From: Anaeramoeba flamelloides | Taxonomy: Eukaryota; Metamonada; Anaeramoebidae | Assembly: GCA_027625915.1 (NCBI GenBank) | Contig: JANTQA010000012.1 | Location: forward strand, 13,168,501 to 13,232,500 | Length of the DNA: 64,000 bases | Reading direction: 5' to 3' | Shown here: positions 1 to 12,131 of the stretch, one piece after another | How the letters are laid out: each line of letters begins with the position of its first letter | Position numbering within the stretch: the stretch's first letter is position 1 | Notes under the pieces: model-generated | Database searches by the model: none | Told to the model about the DNA's origin: nothing | What the model saw: the letters and a program-made list of their open reading frames with translations, nothing else | Made by a program: the position numbers and the translations under genes

Positions 1-1127
1 CGTTATGGACGAATTTCTCATAACAGAAAGTGTTTAGATTTTGTTTTCACTTACATTCACATCTCAATAGGAATTTTAATTCAAAATTAATGGGACAAAA
101 ACTTGCTTTGTTTTGAAAATTTAAAAAAAAAAAAATTTGCAAAATAGAAAAAAGTTCAAGATAATCCTAAAAAAGCAATTGCTTTAACGACAACCAGAAC
201 ATTATTCTCTATGTAAGGGGGGGTTAAAAACCAAAACAGGTTTATAAGTAATCCTATTAAGAAAAATCAAAATATTTTGAATTTTTGATTTTGTGTTTAT
301 TGAGATCAGAAAAACAAAACAACACTTAATGTTCCAAAAACATTTCTAAAAAGTCTCGATTTAGATCTTTCAAAAAGATCTTCTTCTTACCTTTTCCTTC
401 TCTTACTTTCTACTTTGGCTGAAAAATATTTTGAACATTTTAAAAAATATAAGAATATGTGAAAATGGAATGAAAATAATTAGGAGAAGACTATTTTGAA
501 ATTACTAACATCCTCAATTTATATTAATCTTCAAAATCGTTTTATTCAAATTGATATTCGAAAAAAAAACTTAAATTCTTACACAAAACTAGATTTCCTG
601 ATTGCTTAATCTTTGAAGTCAAGTAATGAATTACTTTGACTAAATGGAATAATCCAAGTCAAGAAAATTCTGATAAACCGAAAGTCGCTTTACAAAACTT
701 TCAACAGAAAGGACCCGTAGAAGTAATTGTAAAAAATATTTGTAAATCAAAAGGTGGAATTTTGGTTGTTAAAATAGAAATTGTAGAATATCTAATGTCA
801 AATTTTTGTATAACAACCAAGATCTGTAAAATTGCGAGAATGGGGAATATTTTGATTTTTATCTGTTTTAATGGCATCTGAATTTCTAAAGCAAAAAATT
901 TTCTCAACCTTTACATATTTTTTTTATAAAGAATCTCCAAAGGTGTAAGTTGTGATTTTAGTCGGTATTTGAAATAGGAAATTGAAAATGAAGCAAAAAT
1001 TGTTTCCCATTAAGAATTAATTAAATAGTATAAAATTTGAATAAAAAATTTTCATCAAACGTAACACTGCAAAGGTAATTGTTACTGTATGAAAAAATAA
1101 CGATTGAAGAATTTAAATTAAAAGACA
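1..1127. other. AT-rich stretch, no gene seen
   Basis: No exon with plausible codon content or splice sites is visible on either strand. The open frames here start at non-ATG codons and run through A/T-rich low-complexity sequence. There is a run of Gs near 218. Confidence 0.5.
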
Positions 1128-1440
1128 CCGTTGTCAAAATAATGTATACAGTATAGATTGATGTGTGTTTCAAAAAAAAAAGTTTCTTTTTTTGTTCTAG
1201 AAGACCTATTCATTAACCGATCAAAGAAACCAACAACAAACCCTAATTAAATATTGCTTTGCTTTCAAAAAGTTTAATTATTTAAAAAAGTAATTCGAAT
1301 AATCAAGGATCAAATTTGAAATTCGCCTCAAACGAGTGGAGTTAATTTTGAAGAAAATTAAAGTTTTATTAATACTTTAAAAAAAATTAAAAAAAATTGA
1401 GAAAATTATTGAAACTTTTCAACTATTTAATTATTAATTT
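1128..1440 (+). mobile_element. Diverged fragment of the GTGCTGTTGTCAAAATAA foldback family
   Basis: The stretch from 1128 (TTGTCAAAATAATGTATACA, then GTGTTTCAAAAAA) matches the left arm of the element at 55507-56423, including the following segment with 'agacct..tcattaac..atcaaagaaa' and 'aggatcaaattt'. The right inverted arm is not recognisable, so this is a decayed or partial copy. Its boundaries are approximate. Confidence 0.5.
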
Positions 1441-2142
1441 AATATTTTCATCTGAATATCATGATCTTTACCATCAAATTTGATTTGAAATTAGAGATTA
1501 TAGTTTTGGTTATTAATTCGATTTTGCCTTGGAACAAGAAAAAAAATAAAAAAAATAAAATGTTGTATTTTAAAATCTGCATACCGAGCTTTCGAGACAG
1601 GGTTTTAACAACTCTATCAAACTTAACAACGAATTTTAAAAAAATTACAGTAACTTGAAAGTAAAAAAATAAAGTAAAAATTTGATGAATATAACATGAG
1701 CAAAATTATCAAACAATTTTCATAAACAAATTCTCTATTTTAAAAAGTTTGATCTTTTTTTAAACTCTTTCCAAAAATTAATTCACAGACAAAAAGAAGA
1801 CAAATTTAAATGAAAAATTGAATAAGTATTGACTAATTTTTTTTATTATTTCTTTGGCTTAGTTACTTGGTAACTTCGATTATTAATTAATGAAAAATTT
1901 CTACCCCCCCTCTTTAAAACTGAAAAAGAACTTTTATTGGATTTTTCTATAGGAAAAAAAAAAGCAGTTTACTTATTTGAAATACAATCGAATTATTTAC
2001 CGAAAGCCCAAAATTGAACCTATTTTCAAATTATTTCAAAAATTTATAATATTTATTTATTTAATTGAAGATGAAATAAATCATATCAGAGGTATAGTAA
2101 ACTGAAAAAAAAAAAAAAAAAAAAACCAATTTGGAAGGAAAC

Positions 2143-2442
2143 TAATCCTCTTTTCAAAAAAGTGGACAAACCTCACAAATCACCAATACCATTAAATTTG
2201 ATTGTTAATAATATACTTACTTTTGGCGATTTTCCTTTTGATTATTCGTTTTATCATTTTTTGGATTTTTCTTTATGGATATTGAACAGTTGGAAAAATG
2301 AAAAAACAAGATTAGAAGAAAAAAATTTGGAAATAATCTACATGTATAAAAATAGAAACAGTTTAAGTTGGATTTCCAATGAGCTAGATTTAGGAATTAA
2401 GAAAGAAGGTTATTGTATTAGTGAATGTACTAAAGAGAAAAG

Positions 2443-2477
<35 letters not shown>

Positions 2478-2861
2478 GCAAAATACCCAGATGAGAATAG
2501 TTACTTTATCTTAAAAATGAGATTTTAAAGAACAAAAGTTTGATTGTGTAAAGAGTTATCAATAACCCCTAAAGAATTTTTTCCTCAATTCACTTTGTTC
2601 AAAGGCTTTTATTGGCTTAATATATATTTTCTTTAGAATTCATAAAACAAGATTCAATTCGAATAAAAGTGCGGTTAAATTTTTAAAATATTGAATTTTA
2701 ATTTTATATTGTTATGTTTTAAAGGAGTTTTAAATATTAAGTTGAGTTTTTTTTATGTTTTACAGAGTTTATTATCTTTCAGAATGATAGTACAATTAAT
2801 TTGATTTAATTAAGAATAATCCTTGAAAATTTCTGTGCCCTTTAATTTGAAAAAGAGTTTA
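2143..2861 (+). mobile_element. About 0.7-kb TIR element with transposase-like coding remnant (AACTCTTTTTCAAA family, copy 1)
   Basis: One of four copies in this window (also 17400-18115, 50683-51388 and 56668-57377). Ends are inverted repeats of about 27 bp (AACTCTTTTTCAAA...); the right end is followed by TA, as expected for a Tc1/mariner-type target. The left end of this copy is degraded. An open frame at 2162-2494 encodes about 110 residues without an ATG. It contains WILNSWKNEK and NSLSWISNELDLGIKK, a helix-turn-helix-like stretch that is also recognisable in the 50.7-kb copy, then collapses into a lysine run. I read it as the decayed N-terminal part of a DNA-transposon transposase; no catalytic domain is present. 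Superfamily assignment is an inference from the TA flanks. Confidence 0.7.
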
Positions 2862-4149
2862 CAAAGTTATAAAAACGAGAGATAATAAACAAAACCATTC
2901 AAATTTTTTTAAAAAAATAAATTCAACATTTTGAATTGAAAAAAAAAAAAAAACAAAAAACAATCTCTTTATTCCTTAGAGGTTTTAAATCCTGTTTCCC
3001 ATTTCGATTAACAAAACATAAGAGAAAAAAAAATAATAATTACACTAAAAGTCCATATAATTACCCCTTTAAAACTGATACAAGACCCTTTTAAAATGTA
3101 AAGATAAACACTTTACAATCGGATTACAGTTGATTACAATTAAAATTCAAATCTTAACTATTAATAGGATTCTTACTGATTGCCTGAAAACTTAATGTGT
3201 CTACACCTTTTAAAATTATTTCTCATTTTTTTATTATTATTTCCAAACAAAAAACACAAATTGATATTAGGTATAATAATAAATAAATATTAAAACTATT
3301 CTAAATACCTTATTTTAATTAATTTTTTTTTTAATTTATACATCAAATAATTGTAATATATATATATATATATATATATTGATCTATTTATTAAATTCTA
3401 ATATGTTAGCAAATTTTCAAAAAAAAAAAAAAATATCAAAAATCTTTTTCTGATCTTCAAAGTTATAGGATGGAATTTATTTTTTATTCTTGCATTAAAA
3501 AATGCAATTTAGATTTTTAAATATTATCTATCTAAAAAAATTTAAGAAATTACTAAAAATAGAATTCCAAAAAAATAAAAATATAATTTTAACTTATTTA
3601 ATTGCCTTTTTTGATCCATTTTACAATGTTGGTTCAAGAGGAATACTCCTTATCCAAAAATAAATAAAAATTTTTATTAAATTGAAAACGTGAAAATAAT
3701 TAGCAAAAAATAATATTTGATTGAAAAAATTTCTTCAATTCGCTAAACCAAAGTATTTTTTTTCCTATCAAATCCAAAAATTAACAGTCAAATCGAATTA
3801 ACGTTTTAACTATAAACTAATTACAACAAATATATTCTGTTAAAAACAAGCACCCATTTCTTGAAAACAACCAAAAAAATTTGTTATCAATGTTTAATGA
3901 TGTTGTTGATAGAATAAATGCGCGATTATCACTGGGTACCCACACATTAAGAAATTTATTGTTAAAAAACCGAAAAATAACATTGGAATAAAAAATTCAA
4001 TTTCAAAAAAAAAAGTAAATAAACATATTACTTTTCCAATTTTATACCCAAAGAATTTTTTTTATCAAATAAAAATTTTATTGACAAGTGAAAACACAAT
4101 AATATTTTTTAGTCTCTTGTTTTTTCTTTTTTACAATTCGATAACTAAA
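2862..4149. other. Gene-poor stretch with microsatellite
   Basis: No supported gene. Contains a (TA)n tract at about 3357-3380 and several poly-A runs. Confidence 0.5.
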
Positions 4150-4490
4150 TGAGTACTAATACCGATGTTGTGAAAAATAAATTTTGTTCATTTTTTCTGG
4201 ACAAATAAAGAGTTCTATACATTTATCTAAATTTTGGTAATAATCAATATAATATCTGATTATCTTAATAGACTCATAATAATTTTAATCAAAAAATCAT
4301 TTGGAAATACCAATCTTTAAATTTTTTTAAAAAAATCAACTTCCAAAAACAGAATTGGTATTTACCAAAAAATTTTATATTGAAAACCTCTTCTGGTCCA
4401 AAACCCAAAATTGAAGTTTCATTTTTATAAAAAAAATTGTATATCTGCCAGGAACTCTTTTTTTTTTATAGTAAAAATGTAAAAACTCTC
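4150..4490. mobile_element. Degraded copy of the AGTAAATATGAATGTTG foldback family
   Basis: The left part (GATGTTGTGAAAAATA..., 'aataaagagtt..atacatttatc..aaattttggtaata') and the internal part ('aatcaaaaaatcatttgg') match the intact copy that starts about 30 bp further on at 4521. The inverted right arm is shortened. Two members of one family therefore lie almost end to end. Confidence 0.55.
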
Positions 4491-4520
4491 TTTTTTTAAA
4501 ATGGTTCCATATTTAAACAC

Positions 4521-4893
4521 CACAGGAGTAAATATGAATGTTGTAAACAATAGAGTTTTTACAATTTTAATGATAAATAAAGAGTTTCATGTATTTATCC
4601 AAATTTTGGTAATAGTAAATATAATTTCGGATTATATTAATAGGTTAAGAACACTTTTAATCAAAAAATCGTTTGGCAAACAACAATCTTTCAAAATTTA
4701 AAAAAAAACAGTTTTTAAAGTAAAATATTGGTATTTGCCAAACGATTTTATATTGAAAATACCATAGATATCAAGTATCAAAACCGTTATTTCGTTTACT
4801 ATTACCAAAATTTGGATAAATACATGAAACTCTTTATTTATCATTAAAATTGTAAAAACTCTATTTTTTACAACATTCATATTTACACTTGTG
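4521..4893. mobile_element. Foldback element, AGTAAATATGAATGTTG family
   Basis: A large imperfect palindrome. The left arm (about 4529-4620, AGTAAATATGAATGTTGTAA through CCAAATTTTGGTAATAGTAA) is repeated in reverse complement at about 4790-4890, around a centre of about 170 bp that itself pairs in part (AAAATCGTTTGGCAAA / TTTGCCAAACGATTTT). No coding capacity beyond short chance frames. A second good copy is at 29107-29474. It is non-autonomous; its superfamily is unknown because no clear target duplication is visible. Confidence 0.75.
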
Positions 4894-5901
4894 TTATGTA
4901 ACACAAAAATAACATAATTTTCAATTTTTTTTTTAATTTTGAATTGGGTAGGGAGTAATTAATTAACCTTATTGTTAAGTGGTTTTTATTTATTTAATAT
5001 AATTGAGTTAAATAAATTATTTTTTTGTGAATTTTTAAGAATTAAAAAAAGCTGAGTTAGATTTTCTAGAGTTTTCTGATTATGCAAAAAATAGATGGAG
5101 TTTAATAATGTAAAAAATATCAACCAGAAAACTATAATTATTATTTTTTTTTATATTTTCGAACTTTGAGGAATTGTTTTTTTTTTTTTTTTTTTTTTAA
5201 TAATTCTCTATTCTATTGTATTTCGGAAAAGTGAAATTAGGTTTATTTTAATTTCAAAAATATAAAAAAATTGATAAATTTTATATTTATTTCCTGTTTA
5301 AAAAATAAAAATATACACTCTCTGGCTTTTTCCTAATTTCTCATTTTTTTCCAAAAATGTAAATTAGGAAATATAATTTTATTCCCCACAATCTTGCCTA
5401 AATAATCAGTAGATTAAAAAAATCTGAATATAGCTTCTAATATCTGAAAAAACCTTCAAGTGTAGCAGAGTGATATCAAGTGTATATATTTTCTCAAATT
5501 TTCTGTTTTATATGTATAATCAATCGATTTTGCAAATAAACAAAAAAAACAAGATAATGGTGGTTTTCCAAAATTAAACCAATTGAGTATTATATTTTAT
5601 TTTTCTTTATTTTTTTTAATTCTGGAAAATCTAATAATATTTATTTTTAATTTAAGAATTAACCGAAAATTCAATATTTTTTTTTTGTTTATTTCTCAAA
5701 TTAAAAAAAACCAAGGATAAACACAATGGAATTTTGATACCCCCCTTCAATGATAAAAAAAGAAAAAAAGTAGCATCGAATAATTTATCCTTTATCAATA
5801 GAAAACAAAATAATACTTTATTATTTTGAAATAAATATAATTTGACAAAAGAACGAAAAAGAATTTGATATTGATAAAAATTGAGTAAAAGATCTATTTC
5901 G
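4894..5901. other. AT-rich stretch, no gene seen
   Basis: Only poly-A/poly-T tracts and short frames. I see no exon-like segment. Confidence 0.45.
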
Positions 5902-5921
5902 AAAAAGTAAGATCCTTTTTT

Positions 5922-6190
5922 TTTTTTATTATTTAACGGAGGAGTTTTTAATTCCTCTTATTTGCCCGAATTCCTAAATTATGATTTAGGAATTTTGTTA
6001 AAGACTCAAAAATAAATTTATTACCTATTAAGGCTAATAAATACAATGAATCTCTTTTTCTAATAATATCAAAAATAGTAATATTATTTTTTAATATATT
6101 AGAGATGTTAAATTTTTTTATTTCGGATATCCAGATTTTACGATTATTTTCATAGGCTGGGCAGTTCCAGAGAAAATGATCCAAATCTTC
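5922..6190 (-). mobile_element. 5'-truncated LINE copy with target-site duplication
   Basis: The minus strand encodes the C-terminal end of a non-LTR retrotransposon reverse-transcriptase polyprotein. The frame (about 6190 to 5945) reads EDLDHFLWNCPAYENNR, the second half of the zf-RVT knuckle, then about 60 residues to a TAA. The 3' end finishes in an A-rich tail (on the plus strand, the T-run after 5921). The fragment is flanked by a perfect direct repeat AAAAAGTAAGATCCTTTTTT at 5902-5921 and 6191-6210. That is the expected target-site duplication of target-primed reverse transcription. A related decayed copy is at 32243-32470. The insertion looks fairly young because the duplication is still exact. 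Confidence 0.85.
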
Positions 6191-6370
6191 AAAAAGTAAG
6201 ATCCTTTTTTAATAACAAGTCTTTAAAAGAATGTTTTAAAATAAAAAAAAACTATTGGAATAATTTTTGTAAAGAAAAAATTCAATAGATCTTTGAATAC
6301 AAGACACACCAAAAACTTTTCACTTCATAAGACCTCAATTAATATTTGAAACAGCATTTTATTTTTTCAG

Positions 6371-6604
6371 AGAGACTCAGCATACAAAAGTAATGCACTA
6401 AAAAAGCAGGATAAAAATAAATCAAATATTCAGGGTTATTTACCTTTGGAATCGGTTCAAAATACCAAAAGAGTAAATACCATAGCCAACGGGTTGTTTG
6501 GGAAATTCAATCCAAGAAAAAACACTAGCATATATAGACCAAAAAAACAAAGATACAATTACAATTTCTTTGTAAAAATTGTTCAGGTTTGGGAGAGACT
6601 GTAA
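6371..6604 (+). CDS. Possible terminal exon of an unidentified gene
   Basis: After a canonical acceptor (TTTTTTCAG at 6364-6370) there is an open frame of 77 codons ending in TAA at 6602-6604. Its composition is richer and more mixed than the surroundings (RDSAYKSNALKK, GYLPLESVQNTKRV, NGLFGKFNPRKN). I do not recognise it and could not find a matching upstream exon. It could also be a transposon-derived fragment, since it lies close to the LINE copy on the other strand. Confidence 0.25.
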   Translation, partial: RDSAYKSNALKKQDKNKSNIQGYLPLESVQNTKRVNTIANGLFGKFNPRKNTSIYRPKKQRYNYNFFVKIVQVWERL

Positions 6605-7227
6605 CAATCCTTGTAATTCAATTTTCCAAACTCATAGATAATGCAATCTCTCCAAGTTTGTGTTGTTTATTGAGAGTGTTGGAAATGATCTTCAATTATT
6701 TATCACCAGAAAATCATCATTATTTTGCTTTTTAATTGACATGTTAAATGTAAGGGTGTTATATCTAACATCTCAAAAAAATTCATATTGAATTTTTCAT
6801 AATAAAAAATAAACACGCCAAATGATTGTTTTAATCCTAATCAGTGAATATGTAAACAAATATTTCTTCACAATTAAAATAAATATGAAACTAAAGGTTT
6901 TAATACAACTTGAAAAATCCCGAGATTACCCTTAAATACTTTTACGTTAAAAATCCTTTCTTTTAGACACTTTGAGTAAAAAATAAATACAAGTGGATTT
7001 GTAATTGTAAAACCAAAATAAGAAATGTGAAGAAAATATAAATCAAATTTTATTAATTGGAGACAAATGTGTATCTGTTAAAATATAATTTATTTTCCAA
7101 ATTCATTTTTATCTTTTTACATCCTTTCTTGATAGATGTGTAAATTTTTTTTTCAAAATCTCAAACTTACAACATTTCTTTTAAAGATCTTTACAAATCT
7201 TCTTTTAAATTCTCTTTCTTAAAACAG
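6605..7227. other. AT-rich stretch, no gene seen
   Basis: No exon-like sequence on either strand until the candidate microexon at 7228-7242. Confidence 0.4.
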
Positions 7228-8545
7228 CTGCTGATCGTAAAAGTAAGCAAAATAAATCAATTTCTTTTTTTTTTTTTATCATCAGCTTTATTAAGGCACC
7301 CAAAACCAACTTGATCAAAACAAACACCACTCTTAAGCAAACTTCTTTCTAATTCTTGTTATTTTTCAACCTTAAATTTTTGTTTTTTTTTTTTTTTACT
7401 CATCCTCTCTTTTTAAACTTTTTAAGGGATTCATGATCAAGTGGGCTTACCATTAGGGAGGACGTTTCTGAAAAATAGAGTACATGAAAATTCTGAAATT
7501 TCCAGCGAAACAGGTTCTTCAAATTCTTCAACAAGCGAAGGATCTGATAGTAATGAAGGAAATTATAATTTCAATCACAATTCTGAACAAGCAAAAAATT
7601 CAGAACAAAGCCCTTTTGCAGTTGATGAGCCACTTGTAAATTGGAGAAAATACAAAACAACAGTTTGCCGATTTACTATCGACCACCAACTCGAAAGCCA
7701 ATCACTTACAACCCAATTTCTTCCAATTACAGAAGGGTAATATACTTTTTTTTTTTTTTTCTCACGATTTTATCCTTTCGTTTGCTTTGCAAGAGTCTTT
7801 TTCGAAGAAATTTTAAAACAAAAAACAAATGAAAAAAAGAAAACGTTGTTTGATCTTTTTATTTTTTTTTTGAAGGAAAAAAGAACCCAAAAATTTTAGA
7901 TCAAAAAAAAAATCAAAACTTTTCAAACGATCACGAGAAAGTAAATATCTTTTAAATTCTCAAGAGTAATAGTTTTGCCAAGAGTCTTAAAAGATTTGAA
8001 AACATTTCGGAAAATTAAAAAGAATATTTCGATGCTTACTTTATTTTGAAAATTTCTTTTTTGGTTTTCTATGTATTGAATTTGTTTCTTTTCAGTTACA
8101 ACAATACCCAATTAACAAATTTGAACAAAAGTAGCTCTATTTACTTTCATGATGAAGTTCTTTAAATAATTTTTAATTTTCAGTGTAATAAGGCGATGTG
8201 ATAGTATTGGGCGAAACAGAAATTGTGTTCTGTTAAATGACTTTAACTTTCAAAAGAAATTTTTTTTTTTTTTTTTTTATCTTTTTAACTTCTTTTTTTT
8301 GATTTGTTCTCTCATTGAGCTGACACCAGTCCATTAAACCGAAATATTTTTTTCTTTTATTTTTATAACGAATAGCTCTACAAATTATAAAATTATGGTT
8401 GGAACGAATTTAGCTCAAAACAACAAACTCTATATTTTGACTTATCGTATTCCTAATGACTACCACGAATATGAAACATTCAAATTTGGTAAGGATCTTT
8501 TCTGATTTTTTTTTTATAATTCTTCAAAAACTTTCAGCAATTTGA
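7228..8545 (+). CDS. Multi-exon gene of unknown function with Ser/Asn/Glu-rich region
   Basis: Exons that join in phase: 7427-7736, 8184-8231 and 8376-8488, with donors GTAATA, GTTAAA and GTAAGG and acceptors TTAAG, TTCAG and AATAG. A 15-nt exon at 7228-7242 would fit upstream in phase, and a short last exon at 8538-8545 would supply a TGA; both are tentative. No start codon is assigned. The visible protein begins IHDQVGLPLGRTFLKNRV, has a Ser/Asn/Glu-rich low-complexity part (about residues 25-70), then VDEPLVNWRKYKTTVCRF, VIRRCDSIGRNRNCVL and a last exon with KLYILTYRIPNDYHEYETF. I do not recognise a family. Consistent phases across three introns support a real gene; the N-terminus is missing from this model. 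Confidence 0.5.
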
Positions 8546-9331
8546 GTTTCTTGTTTTTTTTTTTTATTTTTTTTTTTGTTGTGGAGTTCCTTAAAAAATT
8601 AATTTGTCAAAAAACAAGGAATTTTTTCAAACTCTCAAAGAGATTGTTCTTTATTTTTCGACAAAATGAGGATCAATTTTTTTTGGAACCTAACCAAGAA
8701 GAATTTAATTTTTGCAAAAACCAATAAATCCAAAATAAGCTGGTAAATGGTTTTTGCTTCCTTAAGTTTGTGGTCTTTTCTTAAACCATTTAAAAACTTG
8801 AAAGATCGTGGGATTAGTGATTATAATTATTGTGTAAAAAAGTGCCAAAATAACTCTCCGTAAATCCGTATTCTCAAAATCGGTCGGTTGATAATTTCAT
8901 AAGGGGAATGAGGATCTATTCACCAATTTTTTTTGATAGAGTTTTTCTTGTTTTATGTTGATCGAGAGAAAAGAAAGATGCTAATTTACGATTTAATAAT
9001 ACAACCAAAAGAAATAAGATCTTCAAAATGGAATTTGTTTAGAATGAAGTTGTTATCTTTCAATTTTCAAACAAGTTAAAAAGAAATTCAAAATGAACAT
9101 TGATTTTCTTGTAATTCAATTAAATTCTTTTTTTTTTTGAAAAGCAAAATTTAAGGATCCGTGTCGCACTCTTGCATTTTTTTTCTTTAGAAGAGTTTAT
9201 TAAATTGATAAATGGTTTCTAAAATTAATAAAATTCGTTTTGACGAACAAAAAATAGTTTTCAAAAAAAGTTTTTGTTTGTGGAAAAATAAAATTTAAAA
9301 GAATTTTTTTGTTTTTTTTATCTTTGTGACA

Positions 9332-9363
<32 letters not shown>

Positions 9364-9788
9364 GAAATTGATTTGTTGGTTCAAAAAGTTCAATAAGAAT
9401 AAAGAATAAAGAATAAAGAATAAAGAATAAGAGGAAATAAAATAAGACAATTGAAAAAAAAAAAAAAAAAAGCAAGAGAGCCCTTGTTTGACAAGATCAA
9501 AATTTGCGTTAATTTTGACAACCCAAAAAAAAAATTGATTCTTTCCTTAAATTTTCTTGAACAAAATAACAACAATCCCTATTTACAGTTATTTGCAAAA
9601 AGCAAAGATCTAAAGTTTTAAAATCTATCCATGATAAGGTTGAAAGACACCCAACAAAACAGCTTAAATGTCAAGTTCTTATAGCTTTTCGTTTTCACTT
9701 TGCGAAAATGATTTAAGGGCTATCTCATTTTATGTTATGTTGAGGGTTGAAATACAAGATACTATTAGTCAATAAAAATCAGAGTTCC
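8546..9788. other. Gene-poor stretch with a short tandem repeat
   Basis: Dominated by poly-T and poly-A tracts. A tandem repeat of AATAAAG (about five units) lies at 9392-9431. No supported gene. Confidence 0.45.
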
Positions 9789-10400
9789 CAAAATGATTCC
9801 ATTTGTGGAATTTTTAGAATCTCAAAAATTAAAATTTGGAATCATAATAGTAAAATGATTTCAATGGAATCAGTTTTTATCAGAAATTTTACGACTTGTT
9901 AAAGTCGCCTTTAAGAATAATTTTTCAAAAACTTATCAAAAATTATTTTATTCCGATTACACGTGAATCAAAAAACGAATTTTTTATTTGGTACTAAAAC
10001 TCTATTAAAAAAAAATGATTCTTTTTGATTTCATTTCAAAGTTAAATAATTTTCTTCTGAGGAATAAACTTAAAAATATCAGGATTGACGAAGTGATGAT
10101 GAAAACTAAAACTGCAAGAGGAAAAACCTCAAATATTTATTTTTATTGAAAAATATTATATTCTTTTTACAAATAAAAAAAAAAATTATTAATTATAAAA
10201 TTTTGAGAATGATGGGATTCGATGAAAAACCGAATGCAAACAAGAAATAAATTAAAAATAACCATTGGAAGAAAAAAGAACCATTTGATTAGATGAAACC
10301 AAAAAAAAGAATTATTTGAGGTTATTTTGGAAAAAGAAACAAAATGTGAACTCTGATAAAAATGATACTAAAATTTCTGAATTAAAGGAAAGACAAAAAA
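9789..10400. repeat. Interspersed repeat, copy 1 (second copy 36430-37010)
   Basis: About 600 bp that align with 36430-37010 through shared blocks. Examples are 'ttttatca', 'acttgttaaagtcgcc' versus 'acttattaaagtccct', 'gattctttttgatttcatttc', 'ggaataaac', 'ggattgac..gatgatgaaaac' and 'ttgagaa..ggattcgatgaa'. The copies are substantially diverged, I would guess around 70% identical. No coding sequence or terminal repeats are evident. Confidence 0.55.
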
Positions 10401-10739
10401 TTACAAAATTAAAAAAAACACTTATCAAAAACTTTTCAAAATTCTCAAACAAAACAAGGCAAAATTAAAAAGAAATTTTTTTGCATCTTGTAGCATTTAC
10501 TTTCTACTTTATTTTCAAATATAATAGAGTTTGGCGAGTTTGTATAAATATAAACTTTAATTCTTTCAAAGAGGACCCAACATTTTTTTCAAATATCAAA
10601 TAATTTTTATAAATGACCTTTGACGATTAAATAAAGAAGTAAGTAGAATAATAAATATAAAAGAATAGTTGATATCCGTCTGAAATACAACTCATAAATC
10701 AATATATTTTCTTAAAAATTGAAAAACCCAAATTCTTAG

Positions 10740-11160
10740 AGGTCTTATTGAGAAAAAAAATAATGTTCATTTTGATCTTCGATAGAAGATCAAATAAAAT
10801 TCCAATGGAAATAAATATGGTTTCTCAACAATTACTTTCACTTTATCAACAACCTTAGAATAGCCCATTTCTACTAAATGACTATCGATCTTACAATATA
10901 AAAAATTTGCAAATGAATTTGGTGTCAATAAAAACAATCGAAAAAAAAAAAAAAGTAAAAATGTGCAAAAATGATTTCAATTTTGGAATTTCCGAACGTA
11001 ATTTTTTCTTCTAATAACCATCCAACCCCTTTAAACACATGCGATTCACTCATTATAACTGCCCCCCCCCCCTTTGACTGGAAAACGGTTTATTTTCAGA
11101 TAAAGTAGAAAGAGGGTGAACCAAGAGGATTTTTGATTTTCGAACCCTTTCAATTTAAAT
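10740..11160. repeat. Diverged repeat shared with about 35500-35800, containing a C12 run
   Basis: Blocks such as 'aatgatttcaattttggaatt', 'tctaataaccatccaacccctttaa' and the flanking poly-A are matched near 35650-35790. A run of 12 Cs lies at 11062-11073, striking in this AT-rich DNA. The function of the repeat is unknown. Confidence 0.4.
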
Positions 11161-12131
11161 TTCGAATTTGGATTGTGAAAATGTTTTTGAACAACTTCAA
11201 ATTTCTCGATAAAAAACCAAAATTTTAAATTTGGACAAGAAATCTTAGTCTCTGTGTTTTTTTAAGTTGATAAATATAAAGCGAGTCATAAAAGTAATAC
11301 CTATATACCATAAAATTAGGATAAACCTTAATAATTTTTCATTTATTATTGTTGTCATCTTGGTTGAAAAAATGCCAAATATATTAAAATTGTAAAATCG
11401 TCGTCAAAGAAGAATTTTTCAAATAATTTTCTACTAATCGCTAAAAAAAAACAAATGTAAAAAAAATTTTTATTCAATTTCCATTTTTTCTAAATTTGAT
11501 AACTCTACTTTCAAAACGGTTCTTTGACAAAGAATATTTCAAAGATCAACTAATTTTACAAAGTTTCTTAACATTTAAAGAGATGCAATCTTTCTTAAAA
11601 ACTTAATAAATTTTTTTCAATGTAAAATAAAGTAAAAATTTTAAAAAGATTTCTTTTAGTTTATCAGTATTTTTCACTGATCAAACAAGATATCTGAAAC
11701 TGAAATTCCTCAAACAAGAATTTCATTAATACCTAATATTGAACTCAAAAAACCAATTCCACAAAAATAGAAAAATCCTAACAATAAAAAAATTCAAATT
11801 TTACAAAATGTCGTAAATTAAAAACAATTTGTATTTTTTTTTTACACTTGATAATTATTTACCCTAATTGTTATTTTCATTTGGGGCAGTTCAAATATAT
11901 TAACAATTTTCGCGAGAGGGTCTCGGGGCTGGAAAAAACTCACGGCCCCCTTGCACAAATGTTCAAAATAAGACCATTATTATTATTACATTCTCCTTCT
12001 AAACAAAGGGCAAAATGTCCAATGGACAAAATTTTTTTTTTTTACATTTTTAAAATATCAAATTTCGAAGGAATGCAATCACAAACAAAAAGAAAAAAAG
12101 AAAATAAATAAATTACTTTTGTTTTTGTGGG
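11161..12131. other. Gene-poor stretch with a small GC-rich patch
   Basis: No supported gene. At about 11905-11955 there is a short, unusually GC-rich patch (CGCGAGAGGGTCTCGGGGC ... CACGGCCCCC) whose GGGGC and GGCCCC could pair across about 13 nt. It lies inside an open frame (11848-12111) that resembles nothing I know. Confidence 0.35.

Noticed and set aside
636-881. 81-codon plus-strand frame
   Set aside because: It starts at TTG, without an upstream acceptor or ATG, and has AT-biased composition like the flanks.
4501-4904. Frames with MNVVNNRVFTILMINKEFHVF on both strands, also at 29239-29460
   Set aside because: The same peptide appears from both arms because the element is a palindrome. 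It reflects repeat structure, not a conserved protein.
9200-9575. Two Phe/Lys-rich minus-strand frames
   Set aside because: They are translations of T- and A-tracts and of the AATAAAG tandem repeat.
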